Of a DNA stretch of 64,000 nt, positions 9,718 through 17,911 are shown piece after piece. Where the stretch lies: positions 33,047-97,046 of the forward strand of contig JAHEZJ010000001.1 in assembly GCA_023251135.1 (NCBI GenBank), written 5' to 3'. The DNA is from Flavobacterium sp. (GTDB lineage: Bacteria; Bacteroidota; Bacteroidia; Flavobacteriales; Flavobacteriaceae). The position numbers were made by a program, and so were the translations under genes. How positions within the stretch are numbered: the stretch's first letter is position 1; each line of letters begins with the position of its first letter. Below the pieces are notes generated by a model. It had not been told where the DNA came from. It saw only the letters and a list, made by a program, of their open reading frames with translations, and ran no database searches.

Positions 9718-10085
9718 TTTTTCTTCTTTTGAATTTCTGAATCGATTATTTTTCTGAGCTCTTCCAATTCGGTCGTACTTAAATTCGTTTCGGTCGTAAA
9801 AAAAGAAGCGAATTGTGATGCCGAATTATTAAAGAAACTACTAATTAACCCATTAACATGTTTAGAGAAATAGGCTGTTTTTTTAACCAAAGGGTAATAT
9901 TCTCTTGAATTCCCAAATTCATTGTAAGCAACGAATTTTTTATCGATCATTCGTTTCAAAAGCGTCGCAACGGTTGTTGTTGCCGGTTTTGGCTCCGGAT
10001 ACGCTTCTAGCAAATCTTTCATAAAAGCTTTTTCAAGCTTCCAGAGGTGCTCCATTAATTGTTCTTCTGAGTTTGATAATTGCAT
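9714..10085 (-). CDS. BlaI/MecI/CopY-type transcriptional repressor
   Basis: A 123-aa winged-helix DNA-binding protein. The start L-S-N-S-E-E-Q-L-M-E-H-L-W and the T-T-V-A-T-L-L-K-R-M recognition-helix region, followed by G-N-S-R-E-Y-Y-P-L-V, are the standard features of the family; the rest is a dimerisation helix region. It is the first gene of a two-gene unit with the M56 peptidase, overlapping by 4 bases, so the two are translationally coupled. By family knowledge it represses its own operon until cleaved by the partner peptidase. No clear operator palindrome was found upstream. Confidence 0.92.
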   Translation of the reverse strand: MQLSNSEEQLMEHLWKLEKAFMKDLLEAYPEPKPATTTVATLLKRMIDKKFVAYNEFGNSREYYPLVKKTAYFSKHVNGLISSFFNNSASQFASFFTTETNLSTTELEELRKIIDSEIQKKKK

Positions 10086-10237
10086 TTTTTAAAGGTTCTA
10101 AGGTTCTGAGTTACTAAGTTGCTAAGTTTTTTTGCCGCAGATTAAAATGATTTCCCCTGCATGCCACACTAATTCTATATTCTATAATCTTTCTTCTATA
10201 ATCTTTGTTCTTTCATCTTTCTTCTACACCCTCCGGC

Positions 10238-10660
10238 CTACTCCACCATCCGTTCCGAAATCAACTCACCGTTATCGTATTTCTTAACTTCGATTAATTT
10301 CCCTTTATCCGAGTAAAACTTCCAATCACCAAAATAAAACCAGTGCGTTTCTACCGAATTGACTTCGATCTTTGTTTTCCCCTTCGATTGTACTTTTCCG
10401 TTTTCGTAATAATATTTTACAAGGCAGATTCCGTTTTTATATTTCTCTGTTTTATAGATTTTCCCGTCTATATACGATTTCCACTTTTTTATGGGTTCGC
10501 CGTGTTTGTAATACTCAAACGATTTGTAAACCGTACTGTCCTGTTTATAATTGTCAATCCAGACACCTTCTCTCTTCTTATTAACAATCTGATTGATCGG
10601 TTTGCTTTTGCATCCTAAAAGAACTAATCCACAAAATAATAAGATTACCAGCTGTCTCAT
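10238..10660 (-). CDS. small lipoprotein with MORN-like (YwqK-type) repeats
   Basis: A 140-aa lipoprotein with the lipobox L-L-G-C at residues 14-17. The mature part has short repeats of aromatic and glycine-containing strands (Y-Y-K-H-G-E-P, Y-K-N-G, Y-Y-E-N-G-K, Y-D-N-G-E-L), the pattern of MORN-type repeat proteins that annotation pipelines call YwqK family antitoxins. I see no toxin next to it, so that label says nothing about its role here. Function unknown. Confidence 0.75.
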   Translation of the reverse strand: MRQLVILLFCGLVLLGCKSKPINQIVNKKREGVWIDNYKQDSTVYKSFEYYKHGEPIKKWKSYIDGKIYKTEKYKNGICLVKYYYENGKVQSKGKTKIEVNSVETHWFYFGDWKFYSDKGKLIEVKKYDNGELISERMVE

Positions 10661-10820
10661 TTGACTATTTTAATTCTACAATTATAGATGTTGCTCTACA
10701 AATGTAGAGTTATTTTTTTAATATGCAAGAATTTTTTTTTGAAAGGTGCTGAGATTCTCTTTTTGAGGTGCAAAGTGGCAAAGGTACAGAGGTGCAAAGG
10801 TTAAGAGAAACAAGATCTGA

Positions 10821-10980
10821 ATTGCCTTCAGCTTCAGCTGGAGGCTGGAAGAATACAGACATTTAATGGCTTTAGCCGAATTTTACACAAAGATTTTAAA
10901 ATACAAATCTGGAATTTATTCGGCTAAAGCCAATTATCTAATTCCTTTAAACCTACCTACAGCTGAAGCCGTAGGCTATT
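10821..10980. repeat. REP-like palindrome block
   Basis: Contains a large inverted repeat whose arms are TAATGGCTTTAGCCGAAT (about 10864-10881) and its near-complement ending in TTCGGCTAAAGCCAATTA (about 10917-10936). It is flanked by the outward hairpins CTTCAGCTTCAGCTGGAGG and CCTACAGCTGAAGCCGTAGG. The same core, GGCTAAAGCC plus a CCTCCAGC hairpin, is found at 8376-8426. Confidence 0.6.
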
Positions 10981-11051
10981 CATTCAACAAAAATTTCAAT
11001 TTTCCCGTTCCTCTGTACCTTTGAACCTCTGCCCCTTTGAACCTCTCTTAA

Positions 11052-11162
11052 GCGTTAGGGATAGAGGCGGTATCTCCCGATTTAGAAAAACAAGGCTTTT
11101 TAGCCGTAGTTTTTGTTAATTGGGAATATAGCCGAAAGCCCGACCGCCGCGGCGGAAACGCC
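11052..11162 (+). ncRNA. possible Flavo-1-like structured RNA element
   Basis: The element opens with GCGTTAGGGATAGAGGCGG, contains a central hairpin (AAAAAC...GGCT/AGCC...GTTTTT), and closes with GCCGAAAGCCCGACC and AACGCCC, so that GCGTT and AACGC form an outer stem. AGGGATAGA...GAAAGCCCG is a pattern I associate with a recurring structured element in flavobacterial spacers, possibly the Rfam Flavo-1 motif. A second, shorter copy is at 35110-35160. The Rfam identity was not checked. Confidence 0.45.
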
Positions 11163-11163
11163 C

Positions 11164-11195
11164 AAAAAAAAATCCGCTCATTTCTGAACGGATTC
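11164..11195 (-). terminator. terminator of the M20 peptidase gene
   Basis: On the minus strand, a stem AATCCGTTCA / TGAGCGGATT with a GAAA loop is followed by a long T run, 32 bases after the stop codon of the gene at 11227. Confidence 0.8.
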
Positions 11196-11226
11196 CTTAT
11201 TTATTTTAAATCTTTCTTTTAGAAAA

Positions 11227-12615
11227 CTACTTCGAAAGCTCTACAAAATACTTATAAAACAACGGAATAGTTTCGATTCCTTTTAAGTAATTGAAGATTC
11301 CAAAATGCTCGTTTGGCGAGTGAATTGCATCACTGTCTAAACCGAAGCCCATTAAGATCGTTTTACTTTTTAATTCTTTTTCAAACAACGCTACAATCGG
11401 AATACTTCCTCCTGAACGAACCGGAATTGCAGGAACTCCAAAAGTTTCTGTATACGCTTTGTTCGCCGCCTGATATCCAATACTGTCAATTGGCGTTACA
11501 TAACCCTGACCTCCGTGGTGTGGCGTTACTTTTACTGTAACTCCTGCCGGAGCAATGTTTGTGAAATGTTTTGCAAAAAGTTCTGTGATCTCTTCCCAAT
11601 CCTGATTAGGCACCAAACGCATCGAAATTTTAGCAAATGCTTTACTTGCAATAACCGTTTTTGCACCTTCTCCAGTATATCCTCCCCAGATTCCGTTGAC
11701 ATCTAAAGTTGGACGAATAGAATTACGCTCGTTAGTTACATATCCTTTTTCACCATAAACATCGTTTAAGTCTAAGGCTTTTTTATATTTTTCTAAGCTA
11801 AAAGGCGCTTTTGCCATTTCGGCTCTTTCTTCAAGAGACAATTCCTGTACTTTATCGTAGAAACCTGGAATCGTAATATGATTGTCTTCGTCATGAAGCG
11901 AAGCGATCATTTTTGCCAGAATATTTATTGGGTTCGCCACTGCTCCACCATATAAACCAGAATGTAAATCGCGATTTGGACCTGTAACTTCTACCTCAAC
12001 ATAACTCAAACCTCTTAAACCTGTCGTGATTGACGGCTGTTGGTTAGAAATCATTCCCGTATCTGAAATTAAGATGACATCGTTTTTCAGTTTTTCCTGA
12101 TTGCGCTCTACGAACCACGCTAAACTTGCCGAACCTACTTCTTCTTCTCCTTCGATCATGAATTTTACGTTACATGGCAAAACATTGTTCTGAACCATGT
12201 ACTCCAATGCTTTTACGTGCATGTACATCTGACCTTTGTCGTCACAAGCACCACGAGCGAAGATTGCACCTTCCGGGTGAATATCCGTAGTTTTGATTAC
12301 AGGTTCGAATGGAGGCGAAGTCCATAACTCTAAAGGATCTGGTGGCTGAACATCATAATGTCCGTAAACAAGAACAGTTGGTAAATTTGGGTCGATTATT
12401 TTCTCTCCATATATGATTGGGTAACCCGGAGTGTCGCAAATTTCGACAAAATCGCAACCTGCTTTTGATAAACTTTCCTTTACTGCTTCGGCAGTATCGA
12501 TAACATCTTGCGAGTATGCAGTGTCGGCACTAACCGACGGAATCTTTAATAATTCGATCAACTCGTTGATAAAGCGATCCTTATGTTCTTGAACGTAAGA
12601 CTTTATATTTTCCAT
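11227..12615 (-). CDS. M20 family dipeptidase
   Basis: A 462-aa cytoplasmic di-zinc peptidase of the ArgE/DapE/carnosinase type. Metal ligands are visible: the H in V-Y-G-H-Y-D-V-Q-P (near residue 85), the D in G-A-C-D-D-K-G-Q (near 120), the E pair in E-G-E-E-E-V-G-S (near 155), and the late H in S-D-A-I-H-S-P-N-E-H. The dimerisation ('lid') domain lies between about 195 and 345, with the V-T-G-P-N-R-D-L-H-S-G-L-Y-G-G segment of the CNDP-like subgroup. It most likely releases amino acids from dipeptides. A -7 box (TACTTTTG, minus strand 12638-12645) lies 23 bases before the start. Confidence 0.92.
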   Translation of the reverse strand: MENIKSYVQEHKDRFINELIELLKIPSVSADTAYSQDVIDTAEAVKESLSKAGCDFVEICDTPGYPIIYGEKIIDPNLPTVLVYGHYDVQPPDPLELWTSPPFEPVIKTTDIHPEGAIFARGACDDKGQMYMHVKALEYMVQNNVLPCNVKFMIEGEEEVGSASLAWFVERNQEKLKNDVILISDTGMISNQQPSITTGLRGLSYVEVEVTGPNRDLHSGLYGGAVANPINILAKMIASLHDEDNHITIPGFYDKVQELSLEERAEMAKAPFSLEKYKKALDLNDVYGEKGYVTNERNSIRPTLDVNGIWGGYTGEGAKTVIASKAFAKISMRLVPNQDWEEITELFAKHFTNIAPAGVTVKVTPHHGGQGYVTPIDSIGYQAANKAYTETFGVPAIPVRSGGSIPIVALFEKELKSKTILMGFGLDSDAIHSPNEHFGIFNYLKGIETIPLFYKYFVELSK

Positions 12616-12691
12616 TTAAATTATTTTTATAGAAATCCAAAAGTACAAAAAAGAGAATTAATATTTTTTTTCAATTTTTTCGTTTTTTTTC

Positions 12692-12721
12692 TTTGAATAT
12701 TCGAAGTTATGTCTATCTTTG
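12692..12721 (+). promoter_or_regulatory. promoter of tRNA-Leu
   Basis: TTTG at 12692-12695, an 18-base spacer and TATCTTTG at 12714-12721, a full match to the Bacteroidetes sigma-A-type consensus. The tRNA begins 15 bases downstream. Confidence 0.85.
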
Positions 12722-12735
12722 CACCCACAATTGCC

Positions 12736-12820
12736 GCGGATATGGTGAAATTGGTAGACATGCCAGACTTAGGATCTGGTGCCGCAAGGCGTGTAGGTTC
12801 GAGTCCTATTATCCGCACCA
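12736..12820 (+). tRNA. tRNA-Leu (anticodon UAG)
   Basis: The acceptor stem GCGGATA pairs with TATCCGC and is followed by A-CCA, so CCA is encoded. The anticodon stem CCAGA/TCTGG encloses the loop CTTAGGA, giving anticodon TAG. A long variable arm (TGCCGCAAGGCGT) is present, as expected for leucine tRNA. The T arm has GGTTCGAGTCC. Confidence 0.96.
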
Positions 12821-12824
12821 AAAA

Positions 12825-12853
12825 AAAGCTTCTGAGAAATCAGAAGCTTTTTT
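12825..12853 (+). terminator. terminator of tRNA-Leu
   Basis: Perfect 11-bp stem AAAGCTTCTGA / TCAGAAGCTTT with a GAAA loop and a T run, starting 5 bases after the tRNA. Confidence 0.9.
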
Positions 12854-12863
12854 GTTTTCCATC

Positions 12864-12896
12864 AAACCCGACAGGTTTTTAAAACCTGTCGGGTTT
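12864..12896. repeat. 16-bp perfect inverted repeat
   Basis: AAACCCGACAGGTTTT and its exact complement are separated by one base. A decayed relative (AAACCTGACAGGTTTTG followed by AAAACCAGGTTT) lies at about 52807-52837, so this is a dispersed palindrome rather than a gene-specific operator. Confidence 0.7.
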
Positions 12897-12983
12897 AAAA
12901 TGCAAACTGTTGACAAGTTTCTTGTGTGATTTCTCCTTACGTCGAAATGACAAACTGTGCGCTTACTTTGTGTTTTCCATCTT

Positions 12984-13217
12984 TCACTCCACGTCCAAAT
13001 AAGGATCTAAAACTTCTGCCAATTTGTTCAGCCAGTAAAAATTGTCATCAATATTTGATAATTCAGACTGTATTGTTTCGCATTCCCTCATTACACACAA
13101 AGAAAGAACATGATTTATTCGACGAATACTCTTTGCCATATCTTTAGGATCAATCGCATTACTAAAAAAATCCATTAATCTAGTTTCGGTTTCTTTTGAG
13201 AAATTTTCTGTCGTCAT
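12984..13217 (-). CDS. small conserved protein, paralogue of the 31635 gene
   Basis: A 77-aa soluble protein that I do not recognise. It aligns end to end without gaps in most of its length with the 78-aa product at 31635-31871: shared stretches include L-S-K-E-T-E or F-S-K-E-T-E, F-F-S-N-x-I-D-P, M-A-K-x-I-R, N-x-V-L-x-L-x-V-M, N-G/D-F-Y-W-L-N and L-x-P-Y-L-D. Two copies with the same reading frame and many changed bases are good evidence that both are real genes. It looks all-helical with no signal peptide or membrane segment. Confidence 0.75.
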   Translation of the reverse strand: MTTENFSKETETRLMDFFSNAIDPKDMAKSIRRINHVLSLCVMRECETIQSELSNIDDNFYWLNKLAEVLDPYLDVE

Positions 13218-13594
13218 GATTTCTAAATTTTAAGAATACCACAAAAATCTGCAGATTTTATTTTCATTTAGACACATATATGAGTCCATTCCTATTTTAT
13301 TTTTTCGCATAAAAAAGCCCGTGTAATTAGCACGGGCTTTCATCATCATCAATCGAAAAAAAAGTCAGGATCATCACTCCCTGACTATGGGGTTATTTTA
13401 AAGACATTATCAACCAATCCAAGCCTTCTTTTTACACACTCGTAATTCGACAAAGCTTGACGACATTTGGAACGGAGTTTCTTGTGTGATTTCTCACTTC
13501 GCTCGAAATGACAAACAGCCCCGTTAAACGTTTATACCAAGTAAAAACTTTGCGCCTTCGCGACTTTGCGAGATTAAATCTTCAAACAAATTTC
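13218..13594. other. spacer with terminator and dispersed phrases
   Basis: No gene is seen. The gap contains the terminator at 13311-13340 and two phrases that recur in other spacers of this window: 'tgtgatttctcacttcgctcgaaatgacaaac' in split form (about 13485-13516) and 'ctttgcgccttcgcgactttgcgagatt' in split form (about 13547-13575). Confidence 0.6.
13311..13340 (-). terminator. terminator downstream of the exporter operon
   Basis: Stem AAAGCCCGTG / CACGGGCTTT with loop TAATTAG; the minus-strand side is followed by a T run. It lies 255 bases past the MFS gene, the next transcription end on that strand. Confidence 0.75.
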
Positions 13595-15178
13595 TTAACT
13601 GATCCAAATTTTCTTTTTAAACAGATTTGCTGTATGTCGCAAATGATGGTTCAAGCCAATCAAAACCACCAAAACCACTAAACTATACCCCACAACGGTA
13701 TAAATTTCCATATCCGATAACAAGGTAGCTTGTTTAGCAACGGTCGTAAAAACCTTTTTTAAAGCCAATGCACTGGCATTATCGGCCGAATAACCTTTTG
13801 CTATAAAACTCTGTGTTGTTGCGGCAATGGTTTGCTGTGCTTCGGGATTCTCACCTGTTACAAATTGGCTTAATTTCAGGAAGTGTTTTTTATTCAGGAA
13901 CACCTGGGCATTCTGCATAATACAAAATCCGATTGTGCTTCCCCAAAAACGTCCTGAGACTCCAATAATTCCAGAGGATGTCATCATTTTCCCCGGAACA
14001 GCCGTAACCGTAAACAAAACCAAAGGCACGAATAAAACCCCAACCGCGATCCCTTGCAAAATATACGGAATCAAGATATCCGATAGCGAAACATCGGGCA
14101 CGAACAAAAACGTAAACCAAAAATGATATACCGCCAAAAGCGTAAAACCTATCATAAAAATGTATTTGGTCGCCATAGATCGCATCAGAAAAATAGCCGC
14201 TAAAACCAAACCAATTACATTTCCCAGTCCGTTTATATATTGCACTCCGGCAACACGCGACGGGTCCCAATTCCAAATCGTAAACATTACACTATGACAC
14301 AAACTCAAAGTCGCTCTGGCAATGTAGAACAGAAAAAACAACAGAAATCCAATTCTCAGATTCGCATATTTAAAAACTTCAAAATTAAAACTTGGTCGTT
14401 TTACCAGTAATTGTCTGAAAATAAACAACCCTCCCGTAATGAGACATATTATTAAGGAAAGAATCAATTGAGAAGATTCGAACCAATATTTTCTTTCGGC
14501 ATACACAAAAAAGTAAGCCCCGGTTATTATCGATGTTAATACCAAAACAAAACTCAGAAAGTCAATTTGATACAGCGGGATTTTTTTAGTGATTCTATGG
14601 CTGTTAAAGGTCACCAGAATCAAAAAGACGTTAATAATCTGAAGCATACCCGAAACATAGAGCATGTATTTCCAATCGTAATGATCGAGGAACCAAACCG
14701 CGATGTTCATAATAAAGGGCGTCGCCAATAAAAGCGATCCGTAATAAAACGAAAACCCAATGATAATGGCGTTTTTAGAATTAAAACGTTCTACCAGCAA
14801 CTGCCTCAAAATCATTACCGGCAAAGCCATTAAGATTCCTTCGAGAACTCTTAACATGATAAAAACCGCAAAATTGGTCACATATCCTGATGCAATTATC
14901 GTCACCGCAATCAAAACATACAACATCATTAAGTAGGTTTTTGCCGGAAAATAATTCGAAAACCTACTCTCGATAAGGATCGTCGCCAGTAAAGTTCCGT
15001 AGGTCACACACATTGCAAACTGCAAATCCTCGGCTTCGATATCCAGAAAACTCGCGGCATAGGTCACGTTTGAACTGTAAACCCCCAATAAAATCATTGA
15101 ATGCAACAAGCACACAAACAAGATAACAATGATCGCCCAATTAGGAACCCAGGACTTAAAAATACTTTTATCTTCCAT
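13595..15178 (-). CDS. MFS transporter, DHA2/EmrB-like drug exporter subunit
   Basis: A 527-aa inner-membrane protein with about 14 hydrophobic helices, the size and helix number of the DHA2 proton-driven drug exporters. It has conserved positions such as V-L-E-G-I-L-M-A-L-P in the fifth helix region and G-I-I-G-V-S-G-R-F-W-G near helix 11. It follows the HlyD gene with a single base between the stop codon and this ATG. An alternative TTG start 6 codons upstream would overlap that gene by 17 bases and is less likely. With the HlyD and TolC genes it would form a pump spanning both membranes. The substrate is unknown. Confidence 0.88.
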   Translation of the reverse strand: MEDKSIFKSWVPNWAIIVILFVCLLHSMILLGVYSSNVTYAASFLDIEAEDLQFAMCVTYGTLLATILIESRFSNYFPAKTYLMMLYVLIAVTIIASGYVTNFAVFIMLRVLEGILMALPVMILRQLLVERFNSKNAIIIGFSFYYGSLLLATPFIMNIAVWFLDHYDWKYMLYVSGMLQIINVFLILVTFNSHRITKKIPLYQIDFLSFVLVLTSIITGAYFFVYAERKYWFESSQLILSLIICLITGGLFIFRQLLVKRPSFNFEVFKYANLRIGFLLFFLFYIARATLSLCHSVMFTIWNWDPSRVAGVQYINGLGNVIGLVLAAIFLMRSMATKYIFMIGFTLLAVYHFWFTFLFVPDVSLSDILIPYILQGIAVGVLFVPLVLFTVTAVPGKMMTSSGIIGVSGRFWGSTIGFCIMQNAQVFLNKKHFLKLSQFVTGENPEAQQTIAATTQSFIAKGYSADNASALALKKVFTTVAKQATLLSDMEIYTVVGYSLVVLVVLIGLNHHLRHTANLFKKKIWIS

Positions 15179-15179
15179 T

Positions 15180-16232
15180 TTATTGGTGTTCGGCAATAAC
15201 CGTAATATTCATTCCGGCTCTTAAAAAATCGGCTTGTTTGTCGGTTTCTTTTAATTGAATTCGAACCGGAATCCTTTGTTCTATTTTCACAAAGTTTCCT
15301 GTGGCATTATCCGGAGGCAATAACGAAAATCGGGCACCACTGGCAGGTGACAATGATTTAACAATTCCCGTAAATTCTTTGTCTTTTAAAGCATCAGCCT
15401 TAACTTGAACTTCCTGACCTACGGTTAAATATTGTAACTGTGTTTCTTTAAAATTTGCAGTAATCCATTTCTCTTTACTCACAATCGAAAGCAATGATTG
15501 CCCTTCTTTGACCATTTGTCCCGGCTGCAAAATTCTTTTTCCAACCCAACCGTCATAAGGAGCCGTGATTACGGTGTACGAAAGAAACAATGCCGCATTA
15601 TCAGCAACCGCTTGCTTAGACTCGACAACCGTTTGCATGGTAGGAACATTTGCCTGCGCCTGAGAAGTACTTAAGTTTGAAGACTGAATCCTCTCTCGCA
15701 TTTCCTGAAAATGTGCCTGCGCCGACTCATAATCGGCTTTTACTTTTTCTAATTGCTGAGAAGTCGCTGCCTCCTCTTTCACAAGAGCTTTGTATCGGTC
15801 GTACTCTAATTTGGTTTTCCAAAGATTGGTTTTTGCTACCGCCAATTGTGATTCTCCAATTGCGGTTGAACTTGCTGTTGTCGCCACATTTTTCTGAGCC
15901 ACTACACTGCTTTGTTTCGCACTTTGAACATCAGCCAAAGCCACATTCAGCTTTGATTTGTACTCTCTGTTATCAATCACCACCAAAGTATCACCTTTGT
16001 GCACAAACTGATTTTCTTCAAAACGAACTTCCTGAACATAACCTGTAATTCTGGACATAATTGGCGTAACGTATTGCTCTACCTGAGCATCATTGGTTTC
16101 TTCATGATTTTGACTGAACACATAAAACCAAATTCCTAAAATGACTCCGCTTACCACCAACAGGCATGCAATTATTGTTATAATGATATGAAACGATTGG
16201 TTTGCTCTGGTTTCATTTTTAATCTTTACCAT
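15180..16232 (-). CDS. HlyD/EmrA-family membrane fusion protein
   Basis: A 350-aa periplasmic adaptor. One membrane helix lies at residues 14-38. It is followed by a lipoyl-like half (Y-V-T-P-I-M-S-R-I-T-G-Y-V near 54-66), a long coiled-coil hairpin rich in A, K, Q and S (about 95-205), the second lipoyl half (I-T-A-P-Y-D-G-W-V-G-K near 222-232) and a beta-barrel domain. This is the order found in EmrA, which bridges an MFS exporter and an outer-membrane TolC channel; both are encoded next to it on the same strand. Confidence 0.92.
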   Translation of the reverse strand: MVKIKNETRANQSFHIIITIIACLLVVSGVILGIWFYVFSQNHEETNDAQVEQYVTPIMSRITGYVQEVRFEENQFVHKGDTLVVIDNREYKSKLNVALADVQSAKQSSVVAQKNVATTASSTAIGESQLAVAKTNLWKTKLEYDRYKALVKEEAATSQQLEKVKADYESAQAHFQEMRERIQSSNLSTSQAQANVPTMQTVVESKQAVADNAALFLSYTVITAPYDGWVGKRILQPGQMVKEGQSLLSIVSKEKWITANFKETQLQYLTVGQEVQVKADALKDKEFTGIVKSLSPASGARFSLLPPDNATGNFVKIEQRIPVRIQLKETDKQADFLRAGMNITVIAEHQ

Positions 16233-16315
16233 AAATTCTATATCTTTTTTTATTCTCTATTCTCTTGCTTCTATTCTCTTTCTTCTATCTTCTTGCCTCT
16301 ATTCTCTCCTCGATC

Positions 16316-17671
16316 TTAAATCTCATCTGGCAACATCCCGGCGGTACGCAGCAGTTCGTAATGTTTCATCACAGCATCAATTCGGGTTGAGATTTTGTTG
16401 TATTTTGCCTGTAACAGCGCATTGTCTGCATCCACCATTTCGATTATCAAAACCAGTTGATTCAGGTATTTTAGTTTTACAATTCGGTAGTTTTCATTGG
16501 CCAGTTCTTCGGCTTTATCGACAACTTTAAACTTCTCAACGATTTCCTGATATTGTGTATGATTCCTGAACAACTCGTCCTGAATTTTATCTTTCACAAT
16601 CTCGGATTGCATTTCCTGCCATTGAATTCTGGTCGTCGCCATCTGCACTTTGGTTTTGTTTTTATACAAACCCGAAATATCAAAACTGGCTTCAATTCCC
16701 ACTTGCCCTAAGGTGTACAAATACGGATTTGGAGGAAAAAATTTGTAGTTGGGATAATTGAAACTATAGTTCCCAAAGAAATTAATACTCGGATAATAAT
16801 TCCCTTTTGCCAATTTCAGCTCCGTTTTTTTGATCGCTATTTCCTGGCTTGAGATTCGCATTTCTTCGTTCTGCAAAGCATGATTCATATATACTTCATA
16901 AGGATCAAGGCCTTGCATTTCATCAATATTTGCCGTTGTGTCGATTGTTATTTCCTCTTGTTCCGGCAACTGAAGCAATGTTTTTAAATCGTGCAGCGCA
17001 ATTTTGATATTTTTAGAATTCGTCAACGCATTCAACTCTCGGTCCGAAAGCTGCAATTCTGCACGCAATACCTCATTTTTGGTTACCGTTCCGTGTTTTT
17101 TCAAGGATTGAACTTCTCTTAATCGATTTTGCTCTTCTTTGATATTCTCCACAATGATTTGCTGAAGTTCCATCATTTTATAAATCCCCAAATAGGTCCC
17201 AATCACTTCTAACTCGATATCATTTTCGGTCTTCTCCTTTTTGATTTGAGCGATTTGATTCTCCTGATTGGCAATTTTAATCGCATTGTTGATTTTATTT
17301 CCAACATACAACGGCATTTTAAATGTTGTTCCAACCTCGTAAATCTCAGGGATAGTCCTGGTAACTTCTTTGCCTTTTAAGAAGCCGCCTTTAAATTCGG
17401 TAATATTGGTTATTCTCGAATAAGCGCCGTTCATCTCAATTTCCGGCAGTCGTAACTCTTTATTTTCTTTGATGTTTTCTTCAGAAAGCGTTACTTCGAG
17501 TTTAGATTTGAGAATGTTTCGGTTATTCTCTTTCGCAATTTTAATCGCCTCATTTAATGAAATCGATTTTACTTCTTGCGCATGTAGTGTGGTGAATCCG
17601 AGCATAAATAAGACATAAGCTCTATTTTTCAGGAAACACTGTAGTGCGGAAATCTGTTTTTTAAGGAACAT
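16316..17671 (-). CDS. TolC-family outer membrane efflux protein
   Basis: A 451-aa outer-membrane channel subunit. The N-terminal 32 residues look like a signal peptide (hydrophobic stretch ending T-L-H-A-Q). The mature part has two related halves of long helices: S-L-N-E-A-I-K-I-A-K-E-N-N-R near residue 37 and the repeat-like K-L-A-K-G-N-Y-Y-P-S-I-N near 287. In this protein family three copies form the tunnel through the outer membrane and periplasm. It is the first pump gene after the AraC regulator, 240 bases away on the same strand. Confidence 0.9.
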   Translation of the reverse strand: MFLKKQISALQCFLKNRAYVLFMLGFTTLHAQEVKSISLNEAIKIAKENNRNILKSKLEVTLSEENIKENKELRLPEIEMNGAYSRITNITEFKGGFLKGKEVTRTIPEIYEVGTTFKMPLYVGNKINNAIKIANQENQIAQIKKEKTENDIELEVIGTYLGIYKMMELQQIIVENIKEEQNRLREVQSLKKHGTVTKNEVLRAELQLSDRELNALTNSKNIKIALHDLKTLLQLPEQEEITIDTTANIDEMQGLDPYEVYMNHALQNEEMRISSQEIAIKKTELKLAKGNYYPSINFFGNYSFNYPNYKFFPPNPYLYTLGQVGIEASFDISGLYKNKTKVQMATTRIQWQEMQSEIVKDKIQDELFRNHTQYQEIVEKFKVVDKAEELANENYRIVKLKYLNQLVLIIEMVDADNALLQAKYNKISTRIDAVMKHYELLRTAGMLPDEI

Positions 17672-17911
17672 GAATACATAAATAATTTATGATGCAAAGT
17701 TCCTGCATTTTTTTGGTGACTGATAATTCTAAAAAGTCAATAACATATTCATTTCAGACAAATGTTAAAATATCATTTCCTAACAAAGTTTTACTAAAAC
17801 AATGACAAACAAATTGTTACAAATAAAATTTACTTTTTGATTATTTTAAAAAACTCCAGCAGATTAAGTAGATTTATTCCTCTATATCCATGATCTACAA
17901 TAGAAAATAAT

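Larger units (their letters stand above)
10661..11226. other. repeat-rich spacer without genes
   Basis: This 566-base gap contains no credible open frame. It holds the phrase 'aggtgcaaagg' in several forms, a block of REP-like palindromes (10821-10980), a possible structured RNA (11052-11162) and the terminator of the M20 peptidase gene. Confidence 0.7.

Noticed and set aside
10238..10660. antitoxin of a toxin-antitoxin pair
   Set aside because: The YwqK-like label is only a name for MORN-type repeats, and there is no toxin gene beside it.
12693..12929. 78-codon open frame on the plus strand
   Set aside because: It spans the tRNA-Leu gene and its terminator.
13890..14276. 128-codon minus-strand open frame
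   Set aside because: It lies inside the MFS gene in another phase and has no protein-like features.
15650..16048. 132-codon plus-strand open frame
   Set aside because: Antisense shadow of the HlyD gene's coiled-coil region.
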